DNA of 64,000 nt from Paenibacillus oryzae (GCF_001675045.1 NZ_LYPA01000027.1:29378-93377); one strand, 5' to 3'; counted from the stretch's first letter, positions 50,473-60,381 are shown. The notes: a model not told the origin generated them from the letters alone. Numbers and translations: made by a program.

Positions 50473-50490
50473 AGAAAACGTTTCTATACT
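50473..50490 (+). promoter_or_regulatory. Candidate -10 with cre-like site before the 50525 gene
   Basis: AGAAAACGTTTCT (50473-50485) resembles a CcpA cre site except at the outermost bases, and TATACT (50485-50490) follows it directly. No good -35 is visible, so carbon control is only a suggestion. Confidence 0.35.
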
Positions 50491-50524
50491 GAATGCATAC
50501 TACAAAAAAGGATGTGCAAGCCTT

Positions 50525-52777
50525 ATGTTTAAACGCTCAACCTCTCTGCTGCTTGCCGTGGCCATGAGCTGGTCATGTCTCGCATTTACGACTTCCGCAA
50601 GCGCGGCAAGCAGCGCCGAAACAGCAATCAAGCTATCAGACAGCAGCGTTACGGTTAACGGCTCAACCGCTTCAACCGACTCCACTTCGGCCGTATATAC
50701 CGGAGCGGACATTATCTACTACAAAGCCGGACAAGGCGCAACTTATGGCGAAGGCTCGGCTGCCGATGAGCATCAAGCTAGCGAAGCGGAAGCTCATACC
50801 GTCGTTACCATTACAGAGCCGGGTACATATCGCGTGTCGGGAACGCTGACGGCTGGCCAGCTAGCCATCGATCTTGGCGAAGACGCTGCGGATGATCCCA
50901 CAGCAGTCGTAACCTTGATTCTGGATGGAGCAGACATTACTTCCACGGTCGCTCCCGCCGTTATCTTTTACAACGTCTACGAGCCCTACAGCTCTAGCCA
51001 AGATACAGGAGGCGTAACCGATCTGTCCAAGGCAGGCGCTCAGGTCATCCTTGCTGACGGGTCTGTCAATGAAGTAAACGGTTCGTATGTCGCCCGTATT
51101 TACAAAGAAGGCACAACCAAAAAGCTCCATAAATACGATGGCGCATTCTATTCCAAAATGTCGATGAACATCAGCGGAGAGTCCGCAGGAACAGGAAAGC
51201 TGTACATTACAGCCGAAAACGAAGGACTGGATTCCGAGCTGCATCTGACTTTAAATGGCGGCAGCATCTATATCGAGGCGCAGGACGATGGCATCAATAC
51301 GAATGAAGATGGCATCTCCGTCACCACTATCAACGGAGGCTATCTCTACGTCAACGCAGGGTTGGGAGCGGAAGGCGACGGCATTGATTCCAACGGCTAC
51401 CTGACCATAAATGGCGGCACCGTTATTGCCATGTCCAACGAACGCAGTCCTGACGGCGGTATTGACGCTGATGGCGACATTACGCTTAACGGCGGCACCG
51501 TCATTGCGCTCGGCACGCGGAATGACGCGACAAGCTCCACTTCCAAGCAGCCTTTCATGGAGCTTATGTTTGCTTCAACGCAATCAGCCGGCAGCGTTAT
51601 AACGATTGCTGACGCCAACGGCAAGGAACTTCTCAAACATACCGCGGAAAAAGCATTCCAAAGCTTGACCTTCACGTCGTCCGATCTGGCTCTTAATAAG
51701 GACTATTCCGTTTATGTAAACGGAGTCCAGCAACAATACAGCGGAAACTCCTTCGGCATGATGGGCGGGGGCGGGTTCCCTGGAGGAGGCGGAGCTTTCC
51801 CTGACGGCGCCAGCTTTGGCGGAGAGCGGCCTGAGCGGCCGGCTGGCTGGCAAGGAACGGCACCTTCAGGCGAAGCGCCCGAACCTCCATCCGGTGAAAT
51901 GCCGCAAATGCCCGATTGGACAACTGCGCCCCAAGAAGGCGGACAGGCCTCCGGAGGAACTGCGGCAACCGAAGAAGGTTCTACCTCCTTCATTCTGACG
52001 GAATCGGTGCATAGCTTCTCTGCCGTTACAGATTCCACAGATGCATCAGGCAAGCAAAAAGTAACGTTCAGCATTAACGAAGGGAAAGGCATTTCCAGTG
52101 TTTCATCCGGTAAAAGCGTTGCTGTGAGCAGTATTACAGCCAGCACCGATGTTTCGGAACAGGATGTTCAAATTACGATTACCGATGTGCCTTCGGAAAA
52201 TTACTCGGAATCCGTTCTGTTGTCGGACGGCATGGAGGCGCTCGCCGCCATCTTGCCGGAAGCTGATGGCACGTATCAGCTAACAGTTGCCGTTGTGTCC
52301 GGCAACGAGACCTACACGGGGGCAACCCGTCTGCAATTCACTATCGGAGGTTTGTCATTTACGGATGTGAACCCCGGAGACAGCGCTTATGAGGCAATTC
52401 AAGCCCTTTATGCCAAAAGCATTATGGTAGGCACAAGCGCAACAACCTTTTCTCCCGACGCGGGATTGTCTCGCGCCGCCGCAGTAACAACGCTGGGTCG
52501 ACTGCTCGGTGTGGAAACTGAAGAAACGACTTTATTCAGCGATATAGCGAAAAACAGCTGGTACAGCGGTTATGTAGGCTGGGCTGCGGAAGCGGGCCTT
52601 GTACAGGGTGACGGAAATGGCCGCTTCCTGCCGAACAACGTCATCACGGTTGACCAAATGAATCTTATACTCTCGCGGTACAGCGAATTGACAGGCAAAT
52701 CGTTTGACTCCGCCAATGGCGGAAGCAGCAAGCTGACACGCGGAGAATTCGCTATTATGTTGGCTTCCCTCCTATAA
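50525..52777 (+). CDS. Cthe_2159-like carbohydrate-binding protein with SLH anchor
   Basis: A 750-residue exported protein. A signal peptide (~1-28) precedes a beta-helix of the Cthe_2159 type (~60-410), with repeated turns LTLNGGSIYIEAQDDGIN, TINGGYLYVNAG, LTINGGTVIA and ITLNGGTVIA. A Gly-rich/Pro-rich segment (~420-490) and an Ig-like stretch follow, then about 2.5 SLH repeats (~615-750). Members of this family bind acidic polysaccharides with calcium. It is the first plus-strand gene after the heme island and ends at a bidirectional terminator; a link to heme uptake is not evident. Confidence 0.8.
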   Translation: MFKRSTSLLLAVAMSWSCLAFTTSASAASSAETAIKLSDSSVTVNGSTASTDSTSAVYTGADIIYYKAGQGATYGEGSAADEHQASEAEAHTVVTITEPGTYRVSGTLTAGQLAIDLGEDAADDPTAVVTLILDGADITSTVAPAVIFYNVYEPYSSSQDTGGVTDLSKAGAQVILADGSVNEVNGSYVARIYKEGTTKKLHKYDGAFYSKMSMNISGESAGTGKLYITAENEGLDSELHLTLNGGSIYIEAQDDGINTNEDGISVTTINGGYLYVNAGLGAEGDGIDSNGYLTINGGTVIAMSNERSPDGGIDADGDITLNGGTVIALGTRNDATSSTSKQPFMELMFASTQSAGSVITIADANGKELLKHTAEKAFQSLTFTSSDLALNKDYSVYVNGVQQQYSGNSFGMMGGGGFPGGGGAFPDGASFGGERPERPAGWQGTAPSGEAPEPPSGEMPQMPDWTTAPQEGGQASGGTAATEEGSTSFILTESVHSFSAVTDSTDASGKQKVTFSINEGKGISSVSSGKSVAVSSITASTDVSEQDVQITITDVPSENYSESVLLSDGMEALAAILPEADGTYQLTVAVVSGNETYTGATRLQFTIGGLSFTDVNPGDSAYEAIQALYAKSIMVGTSATTFSPDAGLSRAAAVTTLGRLLGVETEETTLFSDIAKNSWYSGYVGWAAEAGLVQGDGNGRFLPNNVITVDQMNLILSRYSELTGKSFDSANGGSSKLTRGEFAIMLASLL

Positions 52778-52817
52778 GATGCGGCAACACGCAAGCATAG
52801 TCGTTAAGTAAAAAAAG

Positions 52818-52863
52818 AAAAAGCGCGAATCGGGAACGTTAAAGTTCCTGGTTCGCGCTTTTG
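52818..52863. terminator. Bidirectional terminator between SLH gene and ABC ATPase gene
   Basis: AAAAGCGCGAA ... TTCGCGCTTTT with an inner GGAAC/GTTCC pairing. T-runs exist in both directions between convergent genes. Confidence 0.85.
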
Positions 52864-52886
52864 TCACGATTATTCAACCCGTTGCT

Positions 52887-54614
52887 TTAACTCTGCGCTA
52901 CAGCCAGCCAATGCCCTTTTCTAACCTCCACAAAAGTGGAACGGTCCAAGCCGTAGGGGTCGCTTTTTCCCGCCTCTGCATTTATGATCGGCTTTTTGCG
53001 GGATTGAATCTCGGGGTCCGGCACCGGAATGGCCGCAAGCAAAGATTTGGTATAGTCGTGCAGCGGGTTGGCATACAGCTCCTCGCTTTCCGCCAGCTCC
53101 ACGATTTTCCCTTTGTACATCACCGCAACCCGGTCGCTGATATGCTTGACCATGGAGAGATCATGCGCAATAAAGAGATACGTCAGGCCCAGCCTCTCCT
53201 GAAGCTCCTCCAGAAGCTTGACGATTTGCGCTTGTATGGATACGTCCAGCGCCGACAACGGTTCGTCGCAAACGATCAGCTCCGGCTCAACGGCTAACGT
53301 ACGGGCAATACCGATTCGTTGTCTTTGTCCGCCGGAAAATTCATGAGGATACCGCATGGCATGAGAGGCGTCCAGACCAACCAGATCCAGCAGCTCCTCC
53401 ACCCTTCTCAAGCGCTCCCGCTTGCCGGAGGCCAAGCCGTGCACGTCCAGCGATTCCCCGATTATATCCGCAATTCGCAGGCGGGGATTAAGAGAAGCGT
53501 AAGGGTCTTGAAAAATCATGCCCATATAGCGGCGCATCCTCTTCATTTCCGACCGGTTCAAATGCTGCAGGGGAATCCCCTTGAACAACACCTCTCCGCC
53601 CGTCACCTCGTTAAGGCGCAAAATGCTGCGGCCTGTCGTTGATTTGCCGCTGCCGGATTCTCCTACAACGCCAAGCGTTTCGCCCGCCCAAACCTCAAAG
53701 CTTATATCATTTACTGCCTTTAGCACTTGTCCCTTGCCCATGTTGAAATGCTGCTTCAGAGAGGAAACCTTCAGAAGGGGCAGCCCTTCCTGCTTGACGG
53801 GCACCGCCTTGGGCTTTTTCTTCTCGTCCAGACGCGGCAATGCGCCTAACAGTCTTTTGGTATAGGGGTGAGAGGGATTAGCGAATATTTCGGCTGTTGT
53901 TCCCGTCTCCACAATTTCGCCTTCCTTCATGACAACAACACGGTCGCACATGCCGGCTACAACGCCTAGATCATGCGTTATCAAAATGATGGCCGTGCCG
54001 AATTTATTCTGGAGCACCTTCATCTGATCCAGAATTTGCGCTTGAATCGTTACATCCAGCGAGGTCGTAGGCTCGTCCGCAATCAACAGGGAGGGGTTGC
54101 AGGCAAGCGCGATAGCAATCATGACCCGCTGCCTCATACCGCCCGAAAATTCATGAGGATATTGCGTATACCGGGTTTCACCGTTAGGTATGCCAACAAG
54201 CTCCAGCATCGCGATCGCCTCCTTGCGGGCCTCCGCTTTGCCCAGCTTGCGATGCTTGATCAGTCCCTCTTCGATTTGCTTGCCGATTCGCATGGTCGGA
54301 TTTAAGGAAGACATGGGATCCTGAAAAATCATGCCGATATCCCGGCCTCGAATCCTCTCCATCTCCCGATCCGATTTGTAGGCCAGGTTGTCTCCTTTAA
54401 AAAGAATCTGGCCGCCCTTAACCATGGACGGAGGTGATGGAAGCAGGCGCATGATGGAACGCGCCGTTACGCTTTTGCCGCTGCCTGATTCTCCGACAAT
54501 GCCCAGCGTCTCCCCTTCGCGAACCTGAAAGCTGACTCCCCGAACGGCTTCAACCTCCTTGTCCCTGGCAAAAAAGGATACCGCCAAATCCTTAACCTCT
54601 AACAATACACTCAT
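52887..54614 (-). CDS. Fused dual ATP-binding protein of an Opp/Dpp-type transporter
   Basis: A 575-residue protein joining OppD-like and OppF-like ATPases. Each half has Walker A GESGSGKS, signature FSGGMRQRV or FSGGQRQRI, Walker B LLIADEPT or LIVCDEPL, and the C-terminal [11 protein letters not shown] or [11 protein letters not shown] peptide-transporter extension. It is transcribed divergently from the permease operon, with which it presumably assembles. Fusion ATPases of this type are known in other peptide and glutathione systems. Confidence 0.92.
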   Translation of the reverse strand: MSVLLEVKDLAVSFFARDKEVEAVRGVSFQVREGETLGIVGESGSGKSVTARSIMRLLPSPPSMVKGGQILFKGDNLAYKSDREMERIRGRDIGMIFQDPMSSLNPTMRIGKQIEEGLIKHRKLGKAEARKEAIAMLELVGIPNGETRYTQYPHEFSGGMRQRVMIAIALACNPSLLIADEPTTSLDVTIQAQILDQMKVLQNKFGTAIILITHDLGVVAGMCDRVVVMKEGEIVETGTTAEIFANPSHPYTKRLLGALPRLDEKKKPKAVPVKQEGLPLLKVSSLKQHFNMGKGQVLKAVNDISFEVWAGETLGVVGESGSGKSTTGRSILRLNEVTGGEVLFKGIPLQHLNRSEMKRMRRYMGMIFQDPYASLNPRLRIADIIGESLDVHGLASGKRERLRRVEELLDLVGLDASHAMRYPHEFSGGQRQRIGIARTLAVEPELIVCDEPLSALDVSIQAQIVKLLEELQERLGLTYLFIAHDLSMVKHISDRVAVMYKGKIVELAESEELYANPLHDYTKSLLAAIPVPDPEIQSRKKPIINAEAGKSDPYGLDRSTFVEVRKGHWLAVAQS

Positions 54615-54735
54615 GTTGTCACCCGCATCCGCATTTTTATATATTTAGCCATGCATTAATTGTTATTCAGGATATACTATACATAGTAATCGCTTAAAAC
54701 ACTGCTGAACGCTTCATTTGTATTAACTAATCCTT

Positions 54736-54765
54736 ATTATATATTGTATAATGAGGATTGTGTAA
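54736..54765 (-). promoter_or_regulatory. Sigma-A promoter for the fused ATPase
   Basis: TTACAC (54760-54765), 18-base spacer, perfect TATAAT (54736-54741), about 120 bases before the start codon. Confidence 0.6.
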
Positions 54766-54782
54766 GGAGTGGCGTGTTTTTA

Positions 54783-54811
54783 TTGACATTTTGAAGTTCT
54801 TAAAATAAAAT
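54783..54811 (+). promoter_or_regulatory. Sigma-A promoter for the permease operon
   Basis: TTGACA (54783-54788), 17-base spacer, TAAAAT (54806-54811). It is back-to-back with the ATPase promoter; the two -35 boxes are only 17 bases apart, so a shared regulator is possible. Confidence 0.75.
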
Positions 54812-54868
54812 CTACTATATCAATCGGAATAATGCAAATTAAAATAAATGATAAAGGGGCGGACTAGC

Positions 54869-56311
54869 TTGACAGGGCATGTTGCATCAAGAAAAAACGG
54901 CATCGCAGACGGAATGGCATCCCTCTATCGCAAAATGCTTCTACATCCGTCCTACCGCTTCCTTCTGTTGGTACTCGGCGCGCCGCTGACCATTCTTCTT
55001 TACCTTTTGCATCGTCATCGCCTTACAAAAGGCGGTTATCGCACAATTACTGAAGCCATCAGCAAGGAGCTGCTTCAGTCCGGTCTTCGCGACGAGCTGC
55101 TGCAGGAAGCCAGGGAGCAAATATCCCGCAAGCATATCTTTTTCGGCAAAAAAACCGGAAAAGAGGAGCTGGAGAAGGAAGCCTCGGCATTAGCCGATAC
55201 CCGCTTTAATGCCAGGGCTCGCGAGCAGCTTGCGCGCAAGCTGGAGGAAGCGGATAGTCCTCGATTGTCCTTTGCCGATACATACCATGACTTTATTAGC
55301 CATCCCGGTTATTTTGCACTATCTCTTGTCATTGGATTCCCCATGTACCTTTTGATGGCCCTTTACGCTAATCCCTATTTGAAATATATTGCGGAAAGAC
55401 TGGTTATGACTGTGTTTGTCATCCTTGGGGTTGCCGTTCTTGTTTTTACGATTCTGTATGTGTCTCCGATGAACCCGGCGGCCAATTTGCTTGGAGAAAC
55501 AGCTACCGCCGAACAAATAGCTGCCTTTAACGCAGTCTATGGGCTGGATCAGCCTTATCTGGTGCAGCTCTGGCAGTCGATAAAAGGAATTATAACCTTT
55601 GATCTCGGCAAATCATTTGTTGGCAACGAATTAGTGGCAACGGCCATTTCCAACAAATTTCCGATCACATTGACGCTTTCCGTGGTCGCAACTCTTATTG
55701 CGGTTGTTATCGCGCTGCCGATCGGCATTATTTCGGCGACAAGACCCAATTCCTTTTTTGACTATACGTTTATGTTTATCGCTCTGCTGGGATTGTCGAT
55801 TCCAAACTTCTGGCAAGGCTTGATTTTTATTCTTAACTTCTCGATCAAGCTGCCGTGGTTTCCGGCGACCTACAACCCCAACAACTGGATGTCGGCCGTC
55901 ATGCCGATTGTTGTGCTTGGAACCGGCTTTACGGCTGCTGTTGCCCGGATGACCCGCTCTTCGACGCTTGAGGTCATTCATGAGGACTATATTACAACCG
56001 CCAAAGCCAAAGGCTTGCGTAACGGGCAGGTGCTGTGGAAGCATGCCATCGGCAATGCGCTTATTCCCATCATCACGGTCATTGGACTTATGTTCGGCGG
56101 AATGCTGGGCGGCGCTGCCGTGACGGAAAAGGTGTTTAATATTAGCGGTATCGGAAGCTACATTGTCGACCGTCAATTCATTCCCGATATTCCCGCCATT
56201 ATGGGCGGCGTCGTTTACGTAGCCATCACCATATCCATCGTAAATGTTATTGTGGATTTGCTCTATGCGTTTTTTGATCCGCGGATTCGTTCCAAAATGA
56301 AACAATACTGA
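54869..56311 (+). CDS. Opp/Dpp-type permease (DppB-like) with long N-terminal extension
   Basis: A 480-residue permease if started at TTG 54869, which has AAGGGGCGG six bases upstream; an ATG at 54848 overlaps that site. Canonical DppB begins at about residue 175 (YIAERLVMTVFVILGV) and is intact through YVSPMNPA and the EAA loop DYITTAKAKGLRNGQVLWKH. The first ~170 residues are extra: a membrane helix (YRFLLLVLGAPLTILLYLL), about 100 charged helical residues, and a second helix. DppB proteins are normally ~310 residues. It is followed 14 bases later by the second permease. Confidence 0.85.
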   Translation: MTGHVASRKNGIADGMASLYRKMLLHPSYRFLLLVLGAPLTILLYLLHRHRLTKGGYRTITEAISKELLQSGLRDELLQEAREQISRKHIFFGKKTGKEELEKEASALADTRFNARAREQLARKLEEADSPRLSFADTYHDFISHPGYFALSLVIGFPMYLLMALYANPYLKYIAERLVMTVFVILGVAVLVFTILYVSPMNPAANLLGETATAEQIAAFNAVYGLDQPYLVQLWQSIKGIITFDLGKSFVGNELVATAISNKFPITLTLSVVATLIAVVIALPIGIISATRPNSFFDYTFMFIALLGLSIPNFWQGLIFILNFSIKLPWFPATYNPNNWMSAVMPIVVLGTGFTAAVARMTRSSTLEVIHEDYITTAKAKGLRNGQVLWKHAIGNALIPIITVIGLMFGGMLGGAAVTEKVFNISGIGSYIVDRQFIPDIPAIMGGVVYVAITISIVNVIVDLLYAFFDPRIRSKMKQY

Positions 56312-56325
56312 AGCAGGTGCCGACC

Positions 56326-57834
56326 GTGAAAAATGTTTCGTTAACCAAGCAAGAAATGAATTTTCGGCTAAAATCCAATCCCGAATACGGGCAAGCCAGC
56401 TTTGCCGGACTGATTTCGCTGGCGCTCGCCGTTTTGCTGCTATGGAATGCTTATAGCCCAGCGGACGGGAGCTTCAAGGCTGTTGGACTGGGAGCCGGCA
56501 TTGCCTTTGGCCTTTTCGGCTTGCTGCAGCTCGCTGTCTGGTATTTGATCCGGACGAACCTTATCCGGCATGCCGCCATAGGAAAAGCAACCCGCGGACT
56601 TGGCTTTCTGCTGCTGCCAAGCTTGTTCACCGGCAATGTGTTCGTTGCTTCGACCGCGTTCCATTTAGTGAAAAAAAAGAAATACGCCGCTTATACGCTG
56701 GCTGTATATTCCTTTATGACGACCGTGCTTGTATTTGGCGTAACGGCGTTAAATCTGTTTAAGCCTTATGTAGCCAATGGCTTCCTGTCCGGCATGACGC
56801 TGCTGCTGATTGCGGGATTCATTCAATTGATAGCACTGCTGCTCATTGCAAAATACGGGGGCGAGGCCGTTATTCCCCGCTGGATGGCAATTGTAGCCAT
56901 TGCTTTGCTGGCAACGGCGGCAACCGGCAATTTGTTTTCCTTATTCCTTAGCTTGATGCTGTTCGCCAAGCTCCGTAATCGGGGGTTTACTTCGGGCTCG
57001 CGCTTTGGCGATGTTTTTGAACGGTTGTCCAGAAGCTCAACCTCCATGCTGGGCCTGCTGTTTGTTACCTTTCTGCTGACTCTGTCGATTACCAGTCTGA
57101 TTACGTTTGATTACGGGCTGGCAATTGACAACAATTATAGCGCTATTCTTCAATCTCCAACGGCTGAATATCCGCTCGGTACGGACAATTATGGACGGGA
57201 TCTTTTTTCCCGCATCGTGTTCGGAGCGCGTATCTCTCTGATTGTTGGCTTTTTGACCACGTTAATTCCATTGCTGATCGGCGGATTATTGGGAGCTTTA
57301 TCCGGTTATTACGGCAAACGCACGGACAACCTAATTATGCGTGCTCTGGATGTTTTGTATGCCGTTCCCGCTATCCTGCTGGCCATTGCCATTATCGCGG
57401 CTTTTGGGGCAGGCACCGTCAATCTGATCATCGCGCTTAGCGTCAGCTCCATCCCGACCTATGCGCGAACCATGCGCGCCAACGTGCTTCAGGTTTCGAC
57501 GCTGGAATACGTTCAGGCTGCACGGGCTTTTGGCTCCAACGACTGGATTATTTTGTTCAAGCACATTCTGCCGAATTCCGTGGCGCCTATGATTGTGCAA
57601 TCGACGCTGACGATTGGCTCCGCCGTCATTTCCACCAGCAGCTTGAGCTTCCTCGGTCTTGGCGTAGAGCCGCATATTCCGGAATGGGGCAATATTCTGA
57701 AGCTGGGAAGCGCCTATCTGGAGACCCATTCGTTTACGGCCATTTATCCCGGGTTAGCCATCATTTTGCTGGTATTGTCCTTTAACTTCCTAGGCGACGG
57801 CCTGCGCGATGCGCTTGATCCGAAGCTGGACTAA
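56326..57834 (+). CDS. Opp/Dpp-type permease (DppC-like) with multi-helix N-terminal extension
   Basis: A 502-residue protein if started at GTG 56326 (an earlier GTG at 56317 is possible). The last ~280 residues are a standard DppC: YPLGTDNYGRDLFSRIVFG, then the EAA loop EYVQAARAFGSNDWIILFKH. Ahead of it are about 220 residues with roughly six further hydrophobic helices of no recognised family. DppC proteins usually have ~300 residues. The extension parallels that of the partner permease. Confidence 0.85.
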   Translation: MKNVSLTKQEMNFRLKSNPEYGQASFAGLISLALAVLLLWNAYSPADGSFKAVGLGAGIAFGLFGLLQLAVWYLIRTNLIRHAAIGKATRGLGFLLLPSLFTGNVFVASTAFHLVKKKKYAAYTLAVYSFMTTVLVFGVTALNLFKPYVANGFLSGMTLLLIAGFIQLIALLLIAKYGGEAVIPRWMAIVAIALLATAATGNLFSLFLSLMLFAKLRNRGFTSGSRFGDVFERLSRSSTSMLGLLFVTFLLTLSITSLITFDYGLAIDNNYSAILQSPTAEYPLGTDNYGRDLFSRIVFGARISLIVGFLTTLIPLLIGGLLGALSGYYGKRTDNLIMRALDVLYAVPAILLAIAIIAAFGAGTVNLIIALSVSSIPTYARTMRANVLQVSTLEYVQAARAFGSNDWIILFKHILPNSVAPMIVQSTLTIGSAVISTSSLSFLGLGVEPHIPEWGNILKLGSAYLETHSFTAIYPGLAIILLVLSFNFLGDGLRDALDPKLD

Positions 57835-57844
57835 CGTTTTGGAC

Positions 57845-57904
57845 CTCATTCATATTCCGTCGCCATTGCCGCTTCAATGGATAATGGCGAAGCATGAATG
57901 TGAG
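57845..57904 (+). other. Intercistronic hairpin before the substrate-binding protein
   Basis: CTCATTCAT pairs with ATGAATGTGAG, and TCGCCATT with AATGGCGA, forming a long stem without a T-run. Such structures often stabilise the downstream binding-protein message relative to the permeases. Confidence 0.6.
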
Positions 57905-57938
57905 TTAACATAAATCAAACACACAGGAGGAGAAATTC

Positions 57939-59771
57939 ATGCAAAAGAAAATGAGGCTGGTTGCTCTGCTATTTGTAAGCTTGGCCGTTCTGCTAAGCGC
58001 CTGCAAGCTAACCACCAAAAACGACGTTAACGAAGCTAGCCCAACTCCAGCGGGCACAGAGGCTGCCGTTGATAATAATCCCGTTGATATTGAGCTGCTC
58101 GGGATGAGCTCCAATGAGGCCGATCTGAACATCGTGCGCGACCAGCTGAACAAAAACGGTTTTAACGTTAAACTGAACATTCAACCCGACTATGGCAGCT
58201 TTAAAACACAAGAGGATGCCGGAAACTTCGATATTTCCATGTCCGGCTGGACCACGGTTACCGGAAACCCGGACTATGCCGTTCGTTCGCTGTTCAAAAC
58301 AGGCGGCGATTACAGCAAGCTGTCCGATCCCGAAATCGACGAGCTGATTGAAAAAGCTTCCACTCAAACACCAGACCAATACAAGGAAACCTATAAGACG
58401 TTTGAAGAAAAGCTGGTATTCGAAAAAGCATATATCGCGCCCCTTTACAGATCGCTGAAATCCCAAGCATTTAACCAAGAGGTGCTGAACAAGGATTCCG
58501 TTCGTTTGTCCAAATCGCGTTCCCTGCCTTGGGAAGCATTAGACTTTAACGACACCTCCAAACGTGAAACCGAGGCGCTGGTTCTGCAATCGACTATGCC
58601 GACCTTGACGTCGCTTGATCCGATTAAAGGCAATGACGGCTCCATCAACATTATCAACACCAACTCCAACGTTCGTGTCGTTAACCTGACCGACGATGAC
58701 AAAGTAACATCGGAAGGTTCGTTGTCCCTGAACCATGCCATTGCAGAAGGAAACTCCGAATATTACTTTATTCTGAGAGACGACATCAACTTTGCGCGCG
58801 TTGAAAACAAAGCAGCTGTTGATTCCGGCGAGCGCGTAGGCGCAGACGACGTTATTTTCTCCCTGCTGCGTGCAAAGGACAAAAATTCCGTGCCTGACCA
58901 CCGTACGTATACGCTCCACGAGCATATCCAAAACGTTGAGCTTGTAACGGATCTTGCATCGCTGGAAGCATTGAACGTATCCGGCAGCTCCGAAACGGTA
59001 AAAGCAGCTCTTGAAAACGGCCTGCCATCCAAAATTTCCGAGCTGGTATCGGATAAAAAACAAGCAAGCAATAAAGACGGCAAATACCAGGTTGTTAAAT
59101 TGACAACAACCAAACCTTTCCCGCAAGTTCTGAACTACCTGGCCCACCAATCGGCCGGCATTGTATCGCAAAAGCAAGTTCAAGCCATCAACACCTATGA
59201 CGTAGCCAAATTCGACGTCAACAAGGACATTCCTTACGGCGACCAAAACACCGTAACGGAAGGCGCTCAATACAACAATACCTTGTATGCCAGCGGTCCT
59301 TACATTTTGGCTTACAAAAACGATTACGAAGCTGTTTTCTTCAAAAACCCGGGCTACATGAAGGGCACTGAAAACGAGCCAAAAATCAAAAGCATCAAGG
59401 TTCGCTTCATCAAAGACGCAGACAGCACTTTGGCTGCTCTTCGCAGCGGCGAAATCCACTTGTACTACGGTGTAAGCGAAAATAAATTCGACGTTGTAAA
59501 GGGCGACAGCAAGCTATCGCTGCAAACCGTTCCAAGCAACGCTGTTTCGTACCTGCTGTTCAACACCAGCAACCGTCCTGTAGCAAAAAGCGTAGATTTG
59601 CGTAAAGCTGTGTTGTACGCCATCAATCAGGATGAAATTTTGGCATTCTACGGCGGCAACAAATTCAAGGCTGTATCCACGCTCAGCCCGCTTGTTGATA
59701 CCGGCCTGGAGCTGAAAGCCGACGCTGGTAAAGTCAAGGAGTTCCTGAACGCTTATAAAGCAAGCAAATAA
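57939..59771 (+). CDS. Opp-type substrate-binding lipoprotein with circularly permuted lobes
   Basis: A 610-residue lipoprotein (lipobox LSAC, Cys22; GGAGG site). Residues ~48-205 resemble the C-terminal part of SBP_bac_5 proteins: IVRDQLNKNGFNVKLNIQPD, GNFDISMSGWTT, LSDPEIDELIEKAS and a final IAPLYRS strand. Residues ~212-610 resemble the family's N-terminal and middle part: TMPTLTSLDPIK, VGADDVIFSLLRAKD, ASGPYILAYKNDYEAVFFKNPGYM, DSTLAALRSGEIHLYYGV, SYLLFNTSNRP and RKAVLYAINQDEIL. The protein stops where a normal member would enter its C-terminal lobe. The order is therefore permuted. Ligand unknown. Confidence 0.85.
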   Translation: MQKKMRLVALLFVSLAVLLSACKLTTKNDVNEASPTPAGTEAAVDNNPVDIELLGMSSNEADLNIVRDQLNKNGFNVKLNIQPDYGSFKTQEDAGNFDISMSGWTTVTGNPDYAVRSLFKTGGDYSKLSDPEIDELIEKASTQTPDQYKETYKTFEEKLVFEKAYIAPLYRSLKSQAFNQEVLNKDSVRLSKSRSLPWEALDFNDTSKRETEALVLQSTMPTLTSLDPIKGNDGSINIINTNSNVRVVNLTDDDKVTSEGSLSLNHAIAEGNSEYYFILRDDINFARVENKAAVDSGERVGADDVIFSLLRAKDKNSVPDHRTYTLHEHIQNVELVTDLASLEALNVSGSSETVKAALENGLPSKISELVSDKKQASNKDGKYQVVKLTTTKPFPQVLNYLAHQSAGIVSQKQVQAINTYDVAKFDVNKDIPYGDQNTVTEGAQYNNTLYASGPYILAYKNDYEAVFFKNPGYMKGTENEPKIKSIKVRFIKDADSTLAALRSGEIHLYYGVSENKFDVVKGDSKLSLQTVPSNAVSYLLFNTSNRPVAKSVDLRKAVLYAINQDEILAFYGGNKFKAVSTLSPLVDTGLELKADAGKVKEFLNAYKASK

Positions 59772-59788
59772 ACCGCTTTTCGCAATCC

Positions 59789-59823
59789 GCAAGAGACGGC
59801 CTTAGACGGCGTCTCTTGCTTTT
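59789..59823 (+). terminator. Partial terminator after the binding-protein gene
   Basis: Perfect 10-bp arms GCAAGAGACG / CGTCTCTTGC are followed by only four T. Read-through to the 59860 gene is plausible. Confidence 0.6.
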
Positions 59824-59859
59824 GCATTAGACACCTTAATGGAAAGAGGAGATGTCCGC

Positions 59860-60336
59860 ATGACCCATTCATTATCGCAAGCAAAAGCCAAACTGTCCCA
59901 ATGGGATGCCTTGATGCTGGAATCGGTCAAGGCTTTGGGATGGACTAATGATCAGCTTATCGAAAAGGTACTAACGGGCAATCTTCCGATTGATGAAAGC
60001 AAGTTTCATTTTGATTACAGCCTGTTAACGACGTTTGCCAAAGAGAATGAAGAATTGTTCAAAAGCGCTGTGCAGGAAGGCTATCAAATCAAATATAACA
60101 CGATCCGCGGCATTCACAGCTGGATTCTCGTTGCGTTGAAGCAGGAGGGCGTGTTATCGCTTGAGGCTGGTGAAGAGGCAGTCACCGCCACCCTGACGGA
60201 TTCGGAAGCGAAGCTGCTGTCCTCCGTTCTTTCATTTGGCTGGGCATTGACTCCTGCCGCCGTCCAAGAAGGACAAGCCGTGTCTGAAGGCAAAACAGTG
60301 TATCGAATCAAACCGGCGGCAAGGGGCAGTTTATAA
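59860..60336 (+). CDS. Unrecognised 158-residue cytoplasmic protein
   Basis: The ATG at 59860 (MTHSLSQAKAKL) has AGAGGAGA nine bases upstream; an ATG at 59839 overlaps that site. There is no signal peptide or membrane helix. The protein looks like two mixed alpha/beta halves, with a C-terminal winged-helix-like segment LTDSEAKLLSSVLSFGWALT and VYRIKPAARG. I do not recognise a family. It follows the permuted binding protein after a weak terminator, so it may be the operon's last full-size gene. Confidence 0.65.
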   Translation: MTHSLSQAKAKLSQWDALMLESVKALGWTNDQLIEKVLTGNLPIDESKFHFDYSLLTTFAKENEELFKSAVQEGYQIKYNTIRGIHSWILVALKQEGVLSLEAGEEAVTATLTDSEAKLLSSVLSFGWALTPAAVQEGQAVSEGKTVYRIKPAARGSL

Positions 60337-60381
60337 GCTATATAAGTTCAACAAAATTGTGGTGGCAGAGGAGTCTGCCGC

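Noticed and set aside
53580..54310. Plus-strand frames opposite the fused ATPase
   Set aside because: Antisense shadows without start signals; the ATPase motifs on the minus strand are complete.
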